A stretch of 34,323 bases of DNA from Chloroflexota bacterium (GTDB taxonomy: Bacteria; Chloroflexota; Limnocylindria; P2-11E), in assembly GCA_005889405.1 (NCBI GenBank), contig VBFY01000073.1, positions 1 to 34,323 of the forward strand. The letters are read 5' to 3'. Shown piece after piece: positions 7,814 to 15,375 of the stretch. Under the pieces are notes generated by a model, which did not search any database, was not told the origin of the DNA, and worked only from the letters and a program-made list of their open reading frames with translations. The number at the start of each line of letters is the position of its first letter. Position 1 is the stretch's first letter. The position numbers were made by a program, and so were the translations under genes.

Positions 7814-8941
7814 CGGCCCGGTGTACTCGGACTCGGGTCGGATGAGCCGATTGTCGCCGTGCTGCTCCATGATGTGCGCGCTCCAGCCGGCGATGCGTCC
7901 GAGCGCGAAGATCGAGGTGCCGAGGTCGGCGGGGATGCCGAGGAATGTGTAGGTCGTCGCGGCGTAGTAATCGACGTTGACGACGTTGACCTTCGCGGCG
8001 GCGGCCGGCGACATCTTCGGACGGCGCTCCGCGATCGCCTTCGCCAGCCGCTCCTGGATCTCGAAGTAGGGCTTGCCCTTCGAGTCTTTCGCGAGCTCCA
8101 TCGCGAACCTGCGGAGGTACTTGCCGCGCGGGTCCTCGGTGAGGTACACGCGGTGGCCGAAGCCCGAGAACTTGTATTTCGTGGCGATCGCTTTGTCGAC
8201 GAAAGTCTCGACGTGGTCGATCGATCCGATCTCGTCGAGCATCTTCATGGTGCCGTCGGTGGCGCCGCCGTGGAGTGGTCCTTTGAGCGCGCCGAACGCC
8301 GCGGTGACCGCGGCGTGCATGTCCGCGTTCGTGCCCGCGACGACGCGGGCCGTGAACGTGGAGGCGTTGAGGCCATGCTCGGCCTGCAGGATGAAGCACG
8401 TGTTCAGGATCTCGGCGGCGCGCGGATGGCCTTCGTCGACGCCGGCCATGCGCGCGAAGTTCGCGGCGTGATCGAGGGATGGCTCGGGCGGGATCGGCTG
8501 CTCGCCCCGCCGGCGCCGCATATACGTGGCGAGGATCGTCGGCAGCTTCGCGGTGAGACGGATGGCCTTGCGGTACTCGGCCTCCGGTGAGTTGTCGCCC
8601 TCGGCCGGGTCTTCGACCGCCGACGCTGACGCTACCGTCCGGAGAACGTCCATCGCCGTACCGCTCTCGGACATCTCTTGCAGGATCTTCCGTAGGAACG
8701 GTGACAGCGTGCGGTGCTTCACCAGCTCTGCCTTGAAATCCCGGAGCTGTTCCTTCGTCGGCAGGTCGCCGTTCAGCAGCAGATACGCGACTTCCTCGTA
8801 TTCGGCCTTCGTGGCCAGCTCGTCGATGGAGTACCCGCGGTAGACGAGGCTGTTGTCCTCGACCTTGCAGATCGCGGTGGTCGTCGCCACGACGCCTTCG
8901 AGTCCGCGTGTGGCGACCTTCCCACGGGTCTCGTCGGTCAC
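7778..8941 (-). CDS. gltA: Citrate synthase (Gram-positive/archaeal short type)
   Basis: This enzyme condenses acetyl-CoA and oxaloacetate to citrate, the entry of the TCA cycle. The 387-residue product has the short-type architecture without the N-terminal beta region of E. coli GltA. The active-site residues are present: H189 (AEHGLNAST), H224 (LHGGATDGTMKML), H263 (FGHRVY) and D324 (VNVDYY). The start was set at GTG 8941 because homologues begin T(D/E)xTRGxVxxGLEGVVATTT; an upstream in-frame start at 8995 would add 18 unrelated residues. A GACACT hexamer lies 6 nt before this GTG, matching the leaderless pattern of the window. Some family members are 2-methylcitrate synthases, which cannot be excluded. 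sucCD are encoded 14 kb away on the same strand. Confidence 0.94.
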   Translation of the reverse strand: MTDETRGKVATRGLEGVVATTTAICKVEDNSLVYRGYSIDELATKAEYEEVAYLLLNGDLPTKEQLRDFKAELVKHRTLSPFLRKILQEMSESGTAMDVLRTVASASAVEDPAEGDNSPEAEYRKAIRLTAKLPTILATYMRRRRGEQPIPPEPSLDHAANFARMAGVDEGHPRAAEILNTCFILQAEHGLNASTFTARVVAGTNADMHAAVTAAFGALKGPLHGGATDGTMKMLDEIGSIDHVETFVDKAIATKYKFSGFGHRVYLTEDPRGKYLRRFAMELAKDSKGKPYFEIQERLAKAIAERRPKMSPAAAAKVNVVNVDYYAATTYTFLGIPADLGTSIFALGRIAGWSAHIMEQHGDNRLIRPESEYTGPLGKRYIPLAER

Positions 8942-9217
8942 GTTCCGAGTGTCGCATAAAGGTGTCGGTCGGCTGCCGGACGCTTTCTCGCCCACGGTGC
9001 CCTATTGCTTAGCCGGAGAACCGGGAGTACAGTCGCGGCCGCAGGGTCAGTCGTGACTAAACCCTGTGGGGAGGACGAAACGGACGCGGCCGGGCCGCGT
9101 TAGGCACCTTGGGTGCCCGCTAGAACTGAATGCCCCTCATCCCACCCACCAGCGGAGGGCGGCGGCCATCGGGCCGGCGCCCTTTCGCTATCTTGAGCCC
9201 CGGCGAACGGAGGCGTG
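8942..9217. other. Non-coding divergent intergenic region, 276 bp
   Basis: No plausible ORF fits here. The region carries a row of hairpins (see the ncRNA candidate) and possible start signals for both neighbours. On the plus side there is TATCTT at 9189-9194 and GGAGG at 9209-9213. I see no tRNA or known riboswitch core. Confidence 0.6.
9013..9117 (+). ncRNA. Candidate structured RNA / leader with four consecutive hairpins
   Basis: Four stems follow one another. The first is CCGG-agaa-CCGG (9013-9024). The second is a two-part stem, CAGGGT c AGTC gt GACT aa ACCCTG (9042-9066). The third is CGCGGCC g GGCCGCG (9085-9099) and the fourth is GGCACC-TTG-GGTGCC (9103-9117). Strand is assigned plus because the array would lie in the 5' leader of the gene at 9218, ending 100 nt before it. 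I could not match it to a named riboswitch family. The last two stems could also be terminators in either direction, though they lack U-tracts. Confidence 0.3.
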
Positions 9218-10309
9218 GTGAAGGCAGGAGCTGCAGTTCCAGGGCGTCGTCCCCGCGTCCGGCGCGACACCTATCGGGCGACCGCGCGCTCGGTCGGGAT
9301 CGCGCCACGCCTGCGACGCCGCACCGTGATCCTGGACGCCGCGATCCTCGCCGTCGCCGGCGCCTTCCTCGTTCTCACCGGTCCAGTCATCGGCTCCGCC
9401 GTGAGCGACGGCGTTCGGCAGATCACTGAAGGCGTGACCCAGTCGCTCGGGGGCCAGCTCGGCAACGCTCAGATCGAGCTGCCGAGCAGTGGCGGCAACA
9501 GCGTCGGCGGCGCCGAGCCGGTGGTCAACGGCCTGCCCGACTTCACGCGCGACACCGAGCTCCAACTCTCAGGGCGCGTTCCCTCGTTCGCGCTGGCGCC
9601 GGGACGCAGCGTTGAGATCGTGCTCAACGCCGCCGTCATCGCGAACGCGACGCTCGACGACGCCGGCACATTCGCGGCGTCGCTCGCGCTCCGGGACGGC
9701 GCGAACGCGATCGGGCTGACGCTGCTCTCCGGGAAGGATGTGATCGCGCGCTCGGCCTACACCGTGATCCTCGACCGACAGCCCCCGACGCTCGACATGA
9801 TCGGACCGGTCGACGGCGCCACCGTCGATGGACCGAACGTCATCGTGCAGGGGAAGGCCGAGATCGGTGCGACCGTCACCGTGAACGGACGCACGATCGT
9901 GCCCGGCCAGGACGGCTCCTTCAGCGAATCGTTCACACCGCCGGTCGGCCCGGTCGCGATCACCGTCGTCGCACGTGACCGCGCGGGGAACGAGACGACC
10001 AAGAAGTCGAGCGTGACGCTGCGCGCTCCGATCGCCGCGGCGACCCTGGTCACGGTCACACTCGATCGTGCGAAGGTGCGCCCGGGCGAGATCGTGAGCG
10101 CGCAGATCCGCGTGACCGAGAACGGGATCCCCAAGGTCGGCACGCTCGCGACGCTGTCAGTCGGCGTCATCACGATCGGCAGCGCCGCGACGGACGTGTT
10201 CGGCAACACACGAATCGCGTTCGCCGCGCCGCCCAACGAGGGCGACGCGACAGTGGTCGTGTTCGCGGCCGGGGCGTCAGGAAGGACCGTGCTCACCGTC
10301 GCACGCTGA
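9218..10309 (+). CDS. Membrane-anchored extracellular protein with Ig-like/beta-sandwich repeats
   Basis: The start is GTG at 9218, chosen over the adjacent GTG at 9215 because GGAGG (9209-9213) then has a workable 4-nt spacing. The ~363-residue product has a basic cytoplasmic head (RRPRVRRDTYR), one transmembrane helix at ~42-62 (ILDAAILAVAGAFLVLTGPV), then an extracellular part. That part contains at least two beta-sandwich units: one around ~160-265 reading like a bacterial Ig or glucodextranase-B domain (TVILDRQPPTLDMIGPVDG, then VARDRAGNET), and a C-terminal one with Big_1/invasin flavour (VRPGEIVSAQIRVTENGIP, DVFGNTRIAF). Binding or structural roles at the cell surface are likely; no catalytic motif is visible. 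It is followed by the Na/Pi cotransporter gene, which has its own predicted promoter. Confidence 0.75.
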   Translation: MKAGAAVPGRRPRVRRDTYRATARSVGIAPRLRRRTVILDAAILAVAGAFLVLTGPVIGSAVSDGVRQITEGVTQSLGGQLGNAQIELPSSGGNSVGGAEPVVNGLPDFTRDTELQLSGRVPSFALAPGRSVEIVLNAAVIANATLDDAGTFAASLALRDGANAIGLTLLSGKDVIARSAYTVILDRQPPTLDMIGPVDGATVDGPNVIVQGKAEIGATVTVNGRTIVPGQDGSFSESFTPPVGPVAITVVARDRAGNETTKKSSVTLRAPIAAATLVTVTLDRAKVRPGEIVSAQIRVTENGIPKVGTLATLSVGVITIGSAATDVFGNTRIAFAAPPNEGDATVVVFAAGASGRTVLTVAR

Positions 10310-10331
10310 GCGCCGGGTCTGGGTGCCCGGC

Positions 10332-10337
10332 GATACT
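10332..10337 (+). promoter_or_regulatory. -10-like hexamer GATACT for a leaderless start
   Basis: GATACT lies exactly 6 nt upstream of the GTG at 10344, with no Shine-Dalgarno between them. An earlier in-frame GTG at 10323 would put this AT-rich box inside the coding region, so the downstream GTG is preferred. Confidence 0.45.
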
Positions 10338-10343
10338 GCCCCG

Positions 10344-11975
10344 GTGACTTCGGCCGATCTCGTCCTCTTCTCCCTTCTCGGTGGCACGGCACTACTTCTG
10401 TACGGCGTGCGTCTGGTCGGCGAGGGCCTGCAGCGCGCCGCGGGCACGCGCCTGCGGCACGTCCTGTCAACGCTCACCGGGAACCGACTCAAAGCGCTCG
10501 CAGTCGGCGCCGGCGTGACCGCCGTCCTGCAGTCATCGAGCGCGACGACGGTGATGCTGGTCGGATTCGCGTCGGCCGGCCTGCTCTCGCTGCGACAAAC
10601 GATCGGCGTGATCCTCGGCGCCGACGTCGGCACGACCGTCACGGTGCAACTGCTTGCGTTCGACCTCCTCGCCCTCTCACCGCTCGTCGTGTTCGTTGGA
10701 TGGGCGACATGGGCCATCGGACGCGGCACGGTCCGCTACATCGGTCAGGCGGTGCTCGGCTTCGGTTTCCTCTTCCTCGGCATGAAGCTGGTCTCCGACG
10801 GCACCGCGCCGCTCGCGACCAGCGGACTGTTCCGCGACATGCTCACCGCCCTCACCGGCCAACCGCTCATCCTGTTGCTCGTCGCGGCGGTGTTCACCGC
10901 GCTGGTCAGGTCGAGCGCGGCGGTGATCGGGCTCGCACTGTCGCTCGCGGCCAGTGGTCTCATGCCGCTCTCGAGTGCGATCCCGATCATCTTCGGCGCG
11001 AACATCGGCACCGCGGCGACCGCGCTCTTCGCCGCGATCGGCCAGAACGCCGAAGCGCTGCGCGTCGCGGCCGCGCACGCCGCCTTCAAGGTCGTCGGAG
11101 TGATCCTGTTCGTGCCCTTCGCGGGGCTCTTCACCGATCTTGTCGCGCATACCGCGCCCGACGTGCCGCGACAGATCGCGAACGCTCACACGCTCTTTAA
11201 TGTCATCCTCGCCGCCGTCTTCTTGCCATTCACGAACGTGGCGGCGGATCTCTTCACGCGTCTCGTGCCGGATCGGACGACGACCTCGACCGGCGCGATC
11301 TATCTGAACCCGCAGACCATCGACACGCCGGCCGTCGCGCTCGGTCAGGCCCTCCGCGAGACGCTGCGCATGGGTGACGTCGTCCTCCAGTCGCTGCGCG
11401 ACTCGCTCACCGTGCTCGAACACAACGACGAGCGGCTCCTGCGCGAAGTCATCGCACGCGACGACCTTATCGACCGCCTCGAGGAGGACATCAAGCAGTT
11501 CCTCATCGGTGTCGGTCAACAGCAGCTCACGGAGGAGCAGGCGGAGCGCGAGACCGCACTGATCTTCGTGATCGCCAACCTCGAGGAGATCGGCGACGTG
11601 ATCGAGAAGAACCTTATGGAGCTCGCCGCGAAGAAGATCGCCGGGCACCACGTCTTCAGTCAGCAGGGCTGGTCCGAGATCCGGGAGCTCCACGCCAAGG
11701 TGCTCGAGAACCTCGAGCTCGCGTTGTCGGCGCTCGCGGCGAACGATGCGACGATCGCGGAGAAGATCATCCGCCACAAGAGCGTGGTCAACGTTCTCGA
11801 GCGTCAGCTCCGTCAAACGCACATCCGGCGACTGCACGAAGGGCTGCGCGAGACGATCGATACCTCCTCGATCCACCTCGACCTGCTCGCGAATCTGAAG
11901 CGCGCGAACTCGCTCGTCGCGGGCATTGCGTACGCGGTCCTCGGGCGGCACAAGGTGACGGACACCGAGGAATGA
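10344..11975 (+). CDS. Na/Pi-cotransporter family protein with PhoU-like C-terminal domain
   Basis: This 543-residue membrane protein belongs to the NptA/PNaS family, which couples Na+ to inorganic phosphate movement. The first ~340 residues hold about eight to nine membrane helices with the two family repeats: GVTAVLQSSSATTVMLVGF and its second-half counterpart LVRSSAAVIGLALSLAASG. These QSSS and RSS motifs are the hallmark of the inverted repeat that forms the substrate site. Residues ~350-540 are cytoplasmic helices with PhoU-like composition (LRMGDVVLQSLRDSL, ERETALIFVIANLEEIGDVIEKNL), as in YjbB-type proteins. Direction of transport (uptake or export) is not decidable. The DUF72 gene follows after 7 nt. 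Confidence 0.93.
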   Translation: MTSADLVLFSLLGGTALLLYGVRLVGEGLQRAAGTRLRHVLSTLTGNRLKALAVGAGVTAVLQSSSATTVMLVGFASAGLLSLRQTIGVILGADVGTTVTVQLLAFDLLALSPLVVFVGWATWAIGRGTVRYIGQAVLGFGFLFLGMKLVSDGTAPLATSGLFRDMLTALTGQPLILLLVAAVFTALVRSSAAVIGLALSLAASGLMPLSSAIPIIFGANIGTAATALFAAIGQNAEALRVAAAHAAFKVVGVILFVPFAGLFTDLVAHTAPDVPRQIANAHTLFNVILAAVFLPFTNVAADLFTRLVPDRTTTSTGAIYLNPQTIDTPAVALGQALRETLRMGDVVLQSLRDSLTVLEHNDERLLREVIARDDLIDRLEEDIKQFLIGVGQQQLTEEQAERETALIFVIANLEEIGDVIEKNLMELAAKKIAGHHVFSQQGWSEIRELHAKVLENLELALSALAANDATIAEKIIRHKSVVNVLERQLRQTHIRRLHEGLRETIDTSSIHLDLLANLKRANSLVAGIAYAVLGRHKVTDTEE

Positions 11976-11982
11976 GTCGGCG

Positions 11983-12702
11983 GTGAGCGGCCGCGCGTAT
12001 GTCGGCACGTCAGGCTGGTCGTACACGTCGTGGCGGCCGAAGTTCTACCCCGAGGGCACGAAGAGCGCGGATTTCCTTCGCTACTACGCCACGCGCTTCT
12101 CCACCATCGAGATCAACTACACCTTTAACCACCTGCCGACCGAGAAGAACGTCGCCCAGTGGACGGAGGCGACGGCCGACGATTTCGTCTTCGGGCTGAA
12201 GGCGTCACAACAGATCACGCATCGCATGCAGCTGCGCGAGCCCGCCGAAACGCTGCCGATCTTCTTCGAACGTGCGCGCCTGCTCGGGAGGCGGCTCGGG
12301 CCGATCCTCTTCCAGACGCCACCGTGGGTGAAACGTGACGACGATCGACTCGCGATGTTCCTCGCGGCGCTGCCCCGCGACGTGAGGTGCGTTCTTGAGG
12401 TGCGCGACACCTCCTGGTACGCCGCCGACGTCTACGAGCTGCTCCGCACGGCGAATGTCGCGCTCGTGCACGCGGAGGGGGAGAAGGCGCCGTCGCCGGT
12501 CGAAACGCTCAGCACGACGGCGAACTTCGCGTACGCGCGTCTCCGGAACCGCAGCGGCTACACCGACGACGAGGTCGACGCCTGGGCGGCGCGGATGCGC
12601 GAGATCCTTGACTCGGGCAAGGACGTGTACGCCTACTTCCGCCACGACGAGGACGGATCGAACGCCCTGTCGGCGGAGCGCTTGCGACGCGCGATCTCAT
12701 AA
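11983..12702 (+). CDS. DUF72 family protein (TIM-barrel-like)
   Basis: This 239-residue cytoplasmic protein shows the family's clear signature: YVGTSGWSYTSWRPKFYPEG at residues 6-25, the FSTIEINYTFNHLP segment, FGLKASQQITH, GPILFQTPP, and FRHDEDGSNA near the C-terminus. DUF72 (YecE-like) proteins adopt a TIM-barrel fold; a biochemical role is not established, though a nuclease-like or metal-dependent function has been suggested. Length matches the family (about 230-260). The start is GTG at 11983, 7 nt after the transporter stop. The TAA stop overlaps an ATA codon that may be the start of the next gene. Confidence 0.93.
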   Translation: MSGRAYVGTSGWSYTSWRPKFYPEGTKSADFLRYYATRFSTIEINYTFNHLPTEKNVAQWTEATADDFVFGLKASQQITHRMQLREPAETLPIFFERARLLGRRLGPILFQTPPWVKRDDDRLAMFLAALPRDVRCVLEVRDTSWYAADVYELLRTANVALVHAEGEKAPSPVETLSTTANFAYARLRNRSGYTDDEVDAWAARMREILDSGKDVYAYFRHDEDGSNALSAERLRRAIS

Positions 12703-12737
12703 CCGCGGTCGCGGTCGGCGGCGGCGTCCTCTTCATC

Positions 12738-13247
12738 GTGTCCGCACAGCTGGCGCAGCGCCGCGCGCTGGGGCGGCGCGGTGCGACGATCCAGACTGCG
12801 GGCGGCCTTGCTTCGCTCGTCCCGTATTTCTTCCCCGTCCCGTATGTCGTCATTGCTCTGCGACCGGGTCCCGAGGTCGTCGTGCCGGAGGCGCTCCAGT
12901 GGCTCGGGATCGTGCTCTCGGCTCTCGGCGTCGTCTTCTCCCTGTGGTCGATCGCCACGCTCGGACGCCATTACGACCTCGTGCTCGAGGTGCACGAGGG
13001 TCATGAGCTGGTGCGCCGAGGGCCATATGGACTGGTCCGCCACCCCGTGTACACCGGGCTCGGGTTGCATTTCGCGGGCGTCTGTCTCTCCACCGGCAAC
13101 CTGCTCCTCATCGCCGGGACACTGCTCGTCTCGTATCCGGCCTTCTACCTGCGTGCCCGTGCCGAGGAGCGACTGTTACGCCGGCAATTCGGCGCCGAGT
13201 ACGAGGATTACGCACGCGAGGTGCCAATGCTTGTGCCGCTGCCTTAG
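12738..13247 (+). CDS. Isoprenylcysteine carboxyl methyltransferase (ICMT) family membrane protein
   Basis: This is a member of the ICMT/phospholipid methyltransferase superfamily: SAM-dependent, polytopic, methylating a small lipophilic thiol, amine or carboxylate. The C-terminal hallmark GPYGLVRHPVYTGLGLH (about residues 94-110) and the later EERLLRRQFGAEYEDYAREVP block are intact; helices before them span the membrane. The earliest canonical start is GTG 12738, giving 169 residues. However, the frame stays open upstream to a TGA at 12609, and the preceding codons (12699-12737) encode a hydrophobic stretch ITAVAVGGGVLFI that would complete a first membrane helix. No ATG, GTG, TTG or CTG exists there, only an ATA at 12699 overlapping the DUF72 stop. 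The bacterial substrates of this family are mostly unknown. Confidence 0.82.
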   Translation: MSAQLAQRRALGRRGATIQTAGGLASLVPYFFPVPYVVIALRPGPEVVVPEALQWLGIVLSALGVVFSLWSIATLGRHYDLVLEVHEGHELVRRGPYGLVRHPVYTGLGLHFAGVCLSTGNLLLIAGTLLVSYPAFYLRARAEERLLRRQFGAEYEDYAREVPMLVPLP

Positions 13248-13275
13248 CCTTGCCGCGGGGGAGCAGGTCACGCTT

Positions 13276-13281
13276 AGGAGG
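13276..13281 (+). promoter_or_regulatory. Perfect Shine-Dalgarno AGGAGG before the DUF1761 gene
   Basis: AGGAGG is followed by a 5-nt spacer and then GTG at 13287. It fixes that start and shows that the organism also uses classical leadered initiation, in contrast to the many leaderless-looking genes here. Confidence 0.8.
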
Positions 13282-13286
13282 GAAAG

Positions 13287-13676
13287 GTGAACTGGCTCGC
13301 CATCATCATCGCGGCCATCGCGAACATGGTCATCGGGACCCTTTGGTATGGAACCTGGGCTTTCGGCAAGAGCTGGATGACGCTCTCCGGTCACACCATG
13401 GGTGAGGGCATGCAGGCAGGGCCGCTCTACGCGATGACCGCGGTCGCCGCGGTCGTGCAAGCGATCACGATGTCCTGGTTCGTCAGCCAAACCGGCGCCG
13501 CAAGCGGCGCGGCTGGCGCGATCGTCGGTCTCTACGTCGGTCTCGGCTTCGTCGCCACGGCGATGTTCGCTGAGGTGCTTTTCGCCGGACGACACCCGCG
13601 CCTCTACGCCATCACCGCCGGCTATTCCGTCGTCGCGGCGATCGCCCAGGGCGCGATCATCGGATTCCTCGGGTAA
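13287..13676 (+). CDS. DUF1761 family membrane protein
   Basis: This 129-residue protein has four predicted membrane helices (about 3-22, 46-66, 71-95, 105-127). It opens with NWLAIIIAAIANMVIGTLWYG, the pattern of DUF1761 proteins, which carry a conserved WYG/WYxxxFGKxW near the first helix; GTWAFGKSWM follows directly here. The function of the family is unknown. A perfect Shine-Dalgarno sequence fixes the GTG start. A decayed gene follows immediately downstream. Confidence 0.85.
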   Translation: MNWLAIIIAAIANMVIGTLWYGTWAFGKSWMTLSGHTMGEGMQAGPLYAMTAVAAVVQAITMSWFVSQTGAASGAAGAIVGLYVGLGFVATAMFAEVLFAGRHPRLYAITAGYSVVAAIAQGAIIGFLG

Positions 13677-13680
13677 CTCG

Positions 13681-14011
13681 CTGGACTACCCGCTCGATCT
13701 CCGGTTCCGGCTCATCTCGCTGGGGCCACAGATCACCGTCCTCGACGCCGGCGCCCGATCGGTCGCGTACGTCAAGCAGTAGGCGTTCCGTCTGAAGCAG
13801 GACGTCGAGGTCCAGCCGATCGGCGACATCCACCAAAAGGAGCTACCTCGTCAGTCGCGGCGGCGAGTCGATCCTCGAGGTCCGCAAGCGTCCTGCGCTC
13901 TTTGAGGGACGGTTCTCGATCGAGCAGATCGGCACCGTCGATCCGCGTAGCGAGGCGCTATTCCTGGCGAGCGTGCCGATGATGGTCCTGCTCGAGCGCG
14001 GGAGAGGCTAA
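13681..14011 (+). pseudogene. Decayed LURP-one-related/Tubby C-terminal-like gene
   Basis: Reading from CTG 13681 gives LDYPLDLRFRLISLGPQI and then TVLDAGARSVAYVKQ, followed by an in-frame TAG (13780-13782) where the family has Lys, then AFRLKQDVEV. The reading frame is lost around 13831-13841. A second frame beginning near 13841 gives SYLVSRGGESILEVRKRPAL and ends EALFLASVPMMVLLERGRG with a TAA at 14009. Both ends match the start and finish of LURP-one/Tubby-like proteins of roughly 160-200 residues, so the middle has been deleted as well. No ATG opens the gene. The stop overlaps the antiporter stop on the other strand (shared CTAA). Loss by stop codon, frameshift and internal deletion points to genuine decay rather than one sequencing error. 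Confidence 0.75.
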
Positions 14012-15141
14012 GCGGCTTTCGGGAAGAGACGCGCGCCGACCGCGGATGCGGCGATCGTGATCGCCGCGGCGGCGAGAACGGCGCTGAACTGACCGGCTGA
14101 GACGACGCCCGCAGCGAGGCCCAGGCCCATGACGACGAAGCTGAACTCGCCGATCTGGCCCAGGCCGACGCCGAGCTGCGCGCGCCGCGCCGGTACCGAG
14201 AACACCGCGGCGAGCCCGGTGATCGTCACGATCTTCAACATGACGAGCAGGAGGACCAGGCCGAGCACGCCCGCCTCGCTGACCACCGTCGCCGGCTCGA
14301 CCAGCGTTCCGATCGCGACGAAGAACATGACCGCGAAGAGATCGCGGAACGGCAGCACCTCGCGCCGCGCCTCCTGCGCCTCAGGTCGAATGGATAGGAG
14401 GAGTCCCGCGACGAACGCGGCGAGCGCGACGGGGACGCCGAACACCACGGCTCCGATGCCGGCGTTCGCGAGAGCCACTGAGACGGCGACGATGAGGAAG
14501 ATGTCCGGCTGCTCGCGCACGCGCGCCAGCAGCCAGGGCATGACCACGAGCTGCGCGACCGCGGCAAAGCCGACGAACGCGAACGCTTTGCCGAACGCGA
14601 ACGCCGGAGCATCGCCGCTCGGTGCGAGGAGCACGGCAAGGATCGTGGCCGCGACGAGCGTGACCGCGTCCTGAAGGATCGCCCACACCACGAGCGCGCG
14701 ATCGGTCACGGCGTCCGTGGTCCGCCTGCGGCTGCGGGTGATGTTCACTACGACGACGGAGCTGGAGAGCGCGACCGCGAGGCCCAGCGTGACCGCTCCG
14801 AGTGGGCCGGTGCCCAGCCAGGTGAAGGCGACCGCGCCGGCGAGGGTGCCGATCGCGATCTGTAGCGGGACGGCGAGCAGGATGCCGCGCGGCTCGCGCC
14901 GCAGCGCGCGCAGGTCGAGTTCGATGCCGACCTCGAATAGGAGCAAGACGACGCCGACGTCGGCCAGCACCTGGATCTGGTGACGGTCGGCGACGTATCC
15001 CGGCGTGAACGGTCCGACGAAGAGGCCGACCACCAGGTAGCCGAGGACCGCGGGAAGGCCGAGCCGCCGGCTGACCGCGCCCACGAGCGCGGCTGCTAAC
15101 AAGACGACTCCGATCTCGAGGACTGGGACTGCCTGAGGCAC
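14008..15141 (-). CDS. CPA2-type cation:proton antiporter (membrane domain only)
   Basis: This 377-residue polytopic protein of the KefB/GerN/NapA (Na_H_Exchanger) family exchanges Na+ or K+ for H+. About 11-13 helices are visible; typical phrases are LGLPAVLGYLVVGLFVGPF, LLLFEVGIELDL and ALSSSVVVVNI near the front and LGQIGEFSFVVMGLGLAAGV near the end. The protein stops after the membrane domain: the TrkA-N/RCK nucleotide-binding domain found in KefB/KefC is missing, and no separate TrkA gene is nearby. The GTG start at 15141 has a TAGCCT hexamer 6 nt upstream and no Shine-Dalgarno. Confidence 0.92.
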   Translation of the reverse strand: MPQAVPVLEIGVVLLAAALVGAVSRRLGLPAVLGYLVVGLFVGPFTPGYVADRHQIQVLADVGVVLLLFEVGIELDLRALRREPRGILLAVPLQIAIGTLAGAVAFTWLGTGPLGAVTLGLAVALSSSVVVVNITRSRRRTTDAVTDRALVVWAILQDAVTLVAATILAVLLAPSGDAPAFAFGKAFAFVGFAAVAQLVVMPWLLARVREQPDIFLIVAVSVALANAGIGAVVFGVPVALAAFVAGLLLSIRPEAQEARREVLPFRDLFAVMFFVAIGTLVEPATVVSEAGVLGLVLLLVMLKIVTITGLAAVFSVPARRAQLGVGLGQIGEFSFVVMGLGLAAGVVSAGQFSAVLAAAAITIAASAVGARLFPKAA

Positions 15142-15147
15142 AGACGG

Positions 15148-15153
15148 AGGCTA
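15148..15153 (-). promoter_or_regulatory. -10-like hexamer TAGCCT for a leaderless start
   Basis: On the minus strand TAGCCT ends 6 nt before the GTG at 15141. The intervening CCGTCT is not a ribosome-binding site. No convincing -35 box was found. Confidence 0.35.
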
Positions 15154-15224
15154 GAGGCTCGGCGGATACAGCGGCGTCGAACAGGGCGACGCGGCGGCGA
15201 GGGCGGCGGAGAAGCTCACGGCGA

Positions 15225-15320
15225 GGAGGTGGGCTCGCGAGCGAAGTCGAGACCGCGGGATTGCGAGAACGCAGCGAGCGGACTCGGAGCGGGCCTGTAT
15301 GAGCGAGCGAGCCCACCTCC
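15225..15320. repeat. Long-range 14-bp inverted repeat in an intergenic region
   Basis: GGAGGTGGGCTCGC (15225-15238) is perfectly complementary to GCGAGCCCACCTCC (15307-15320), with 68 nt between them that are rich in GAGCG/GCGAG motifs. It lies between the antiporter promoter and the DUF3048 gene terminus. It resembles the palindromic element at 31970-32073 in having GAGGTG-type outer arms next to GCGAGCGAG strings. Confidence 0.6.
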
Positions 15321-15344
15321 GTCAGCCGCGAGCGTCATTCATAA

Positions 15345-15362
15345 GCCCAGGCGCGTCTGGGC
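15345..15362 (-). terminator. Weak intrinsic-terminator-like hairpin
   Basis: GCCCAG-gcgcgt-CTGGGC forms a 6-bp stem 13 nt beyond the stop of the DUF3048 fusion gene. On the minus strand it is followed by TTATGAATG rather than a strong U-tract, so termination would be inefficient or Rho-assisted. Confidence 0.4.
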
Positions 15363-15375
15363 CGGCGACGCGCGT

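Noticed and set aside
9103-9117. Strong intrinsic terminator for the citrate synthase or upstream region
   Set aside because: The 6-bp stem has a 3-nt loop but no U-tract on either strand, and it lies upstream of both neighbouring genes rather than after them.
10677-12026. 449-codon minus-strand ORF opposite the Na/Pi cotransporter
   Set aside because: Shadow frame; the sense strand has unmistakable NptA repeats and a PhoU-like tail.
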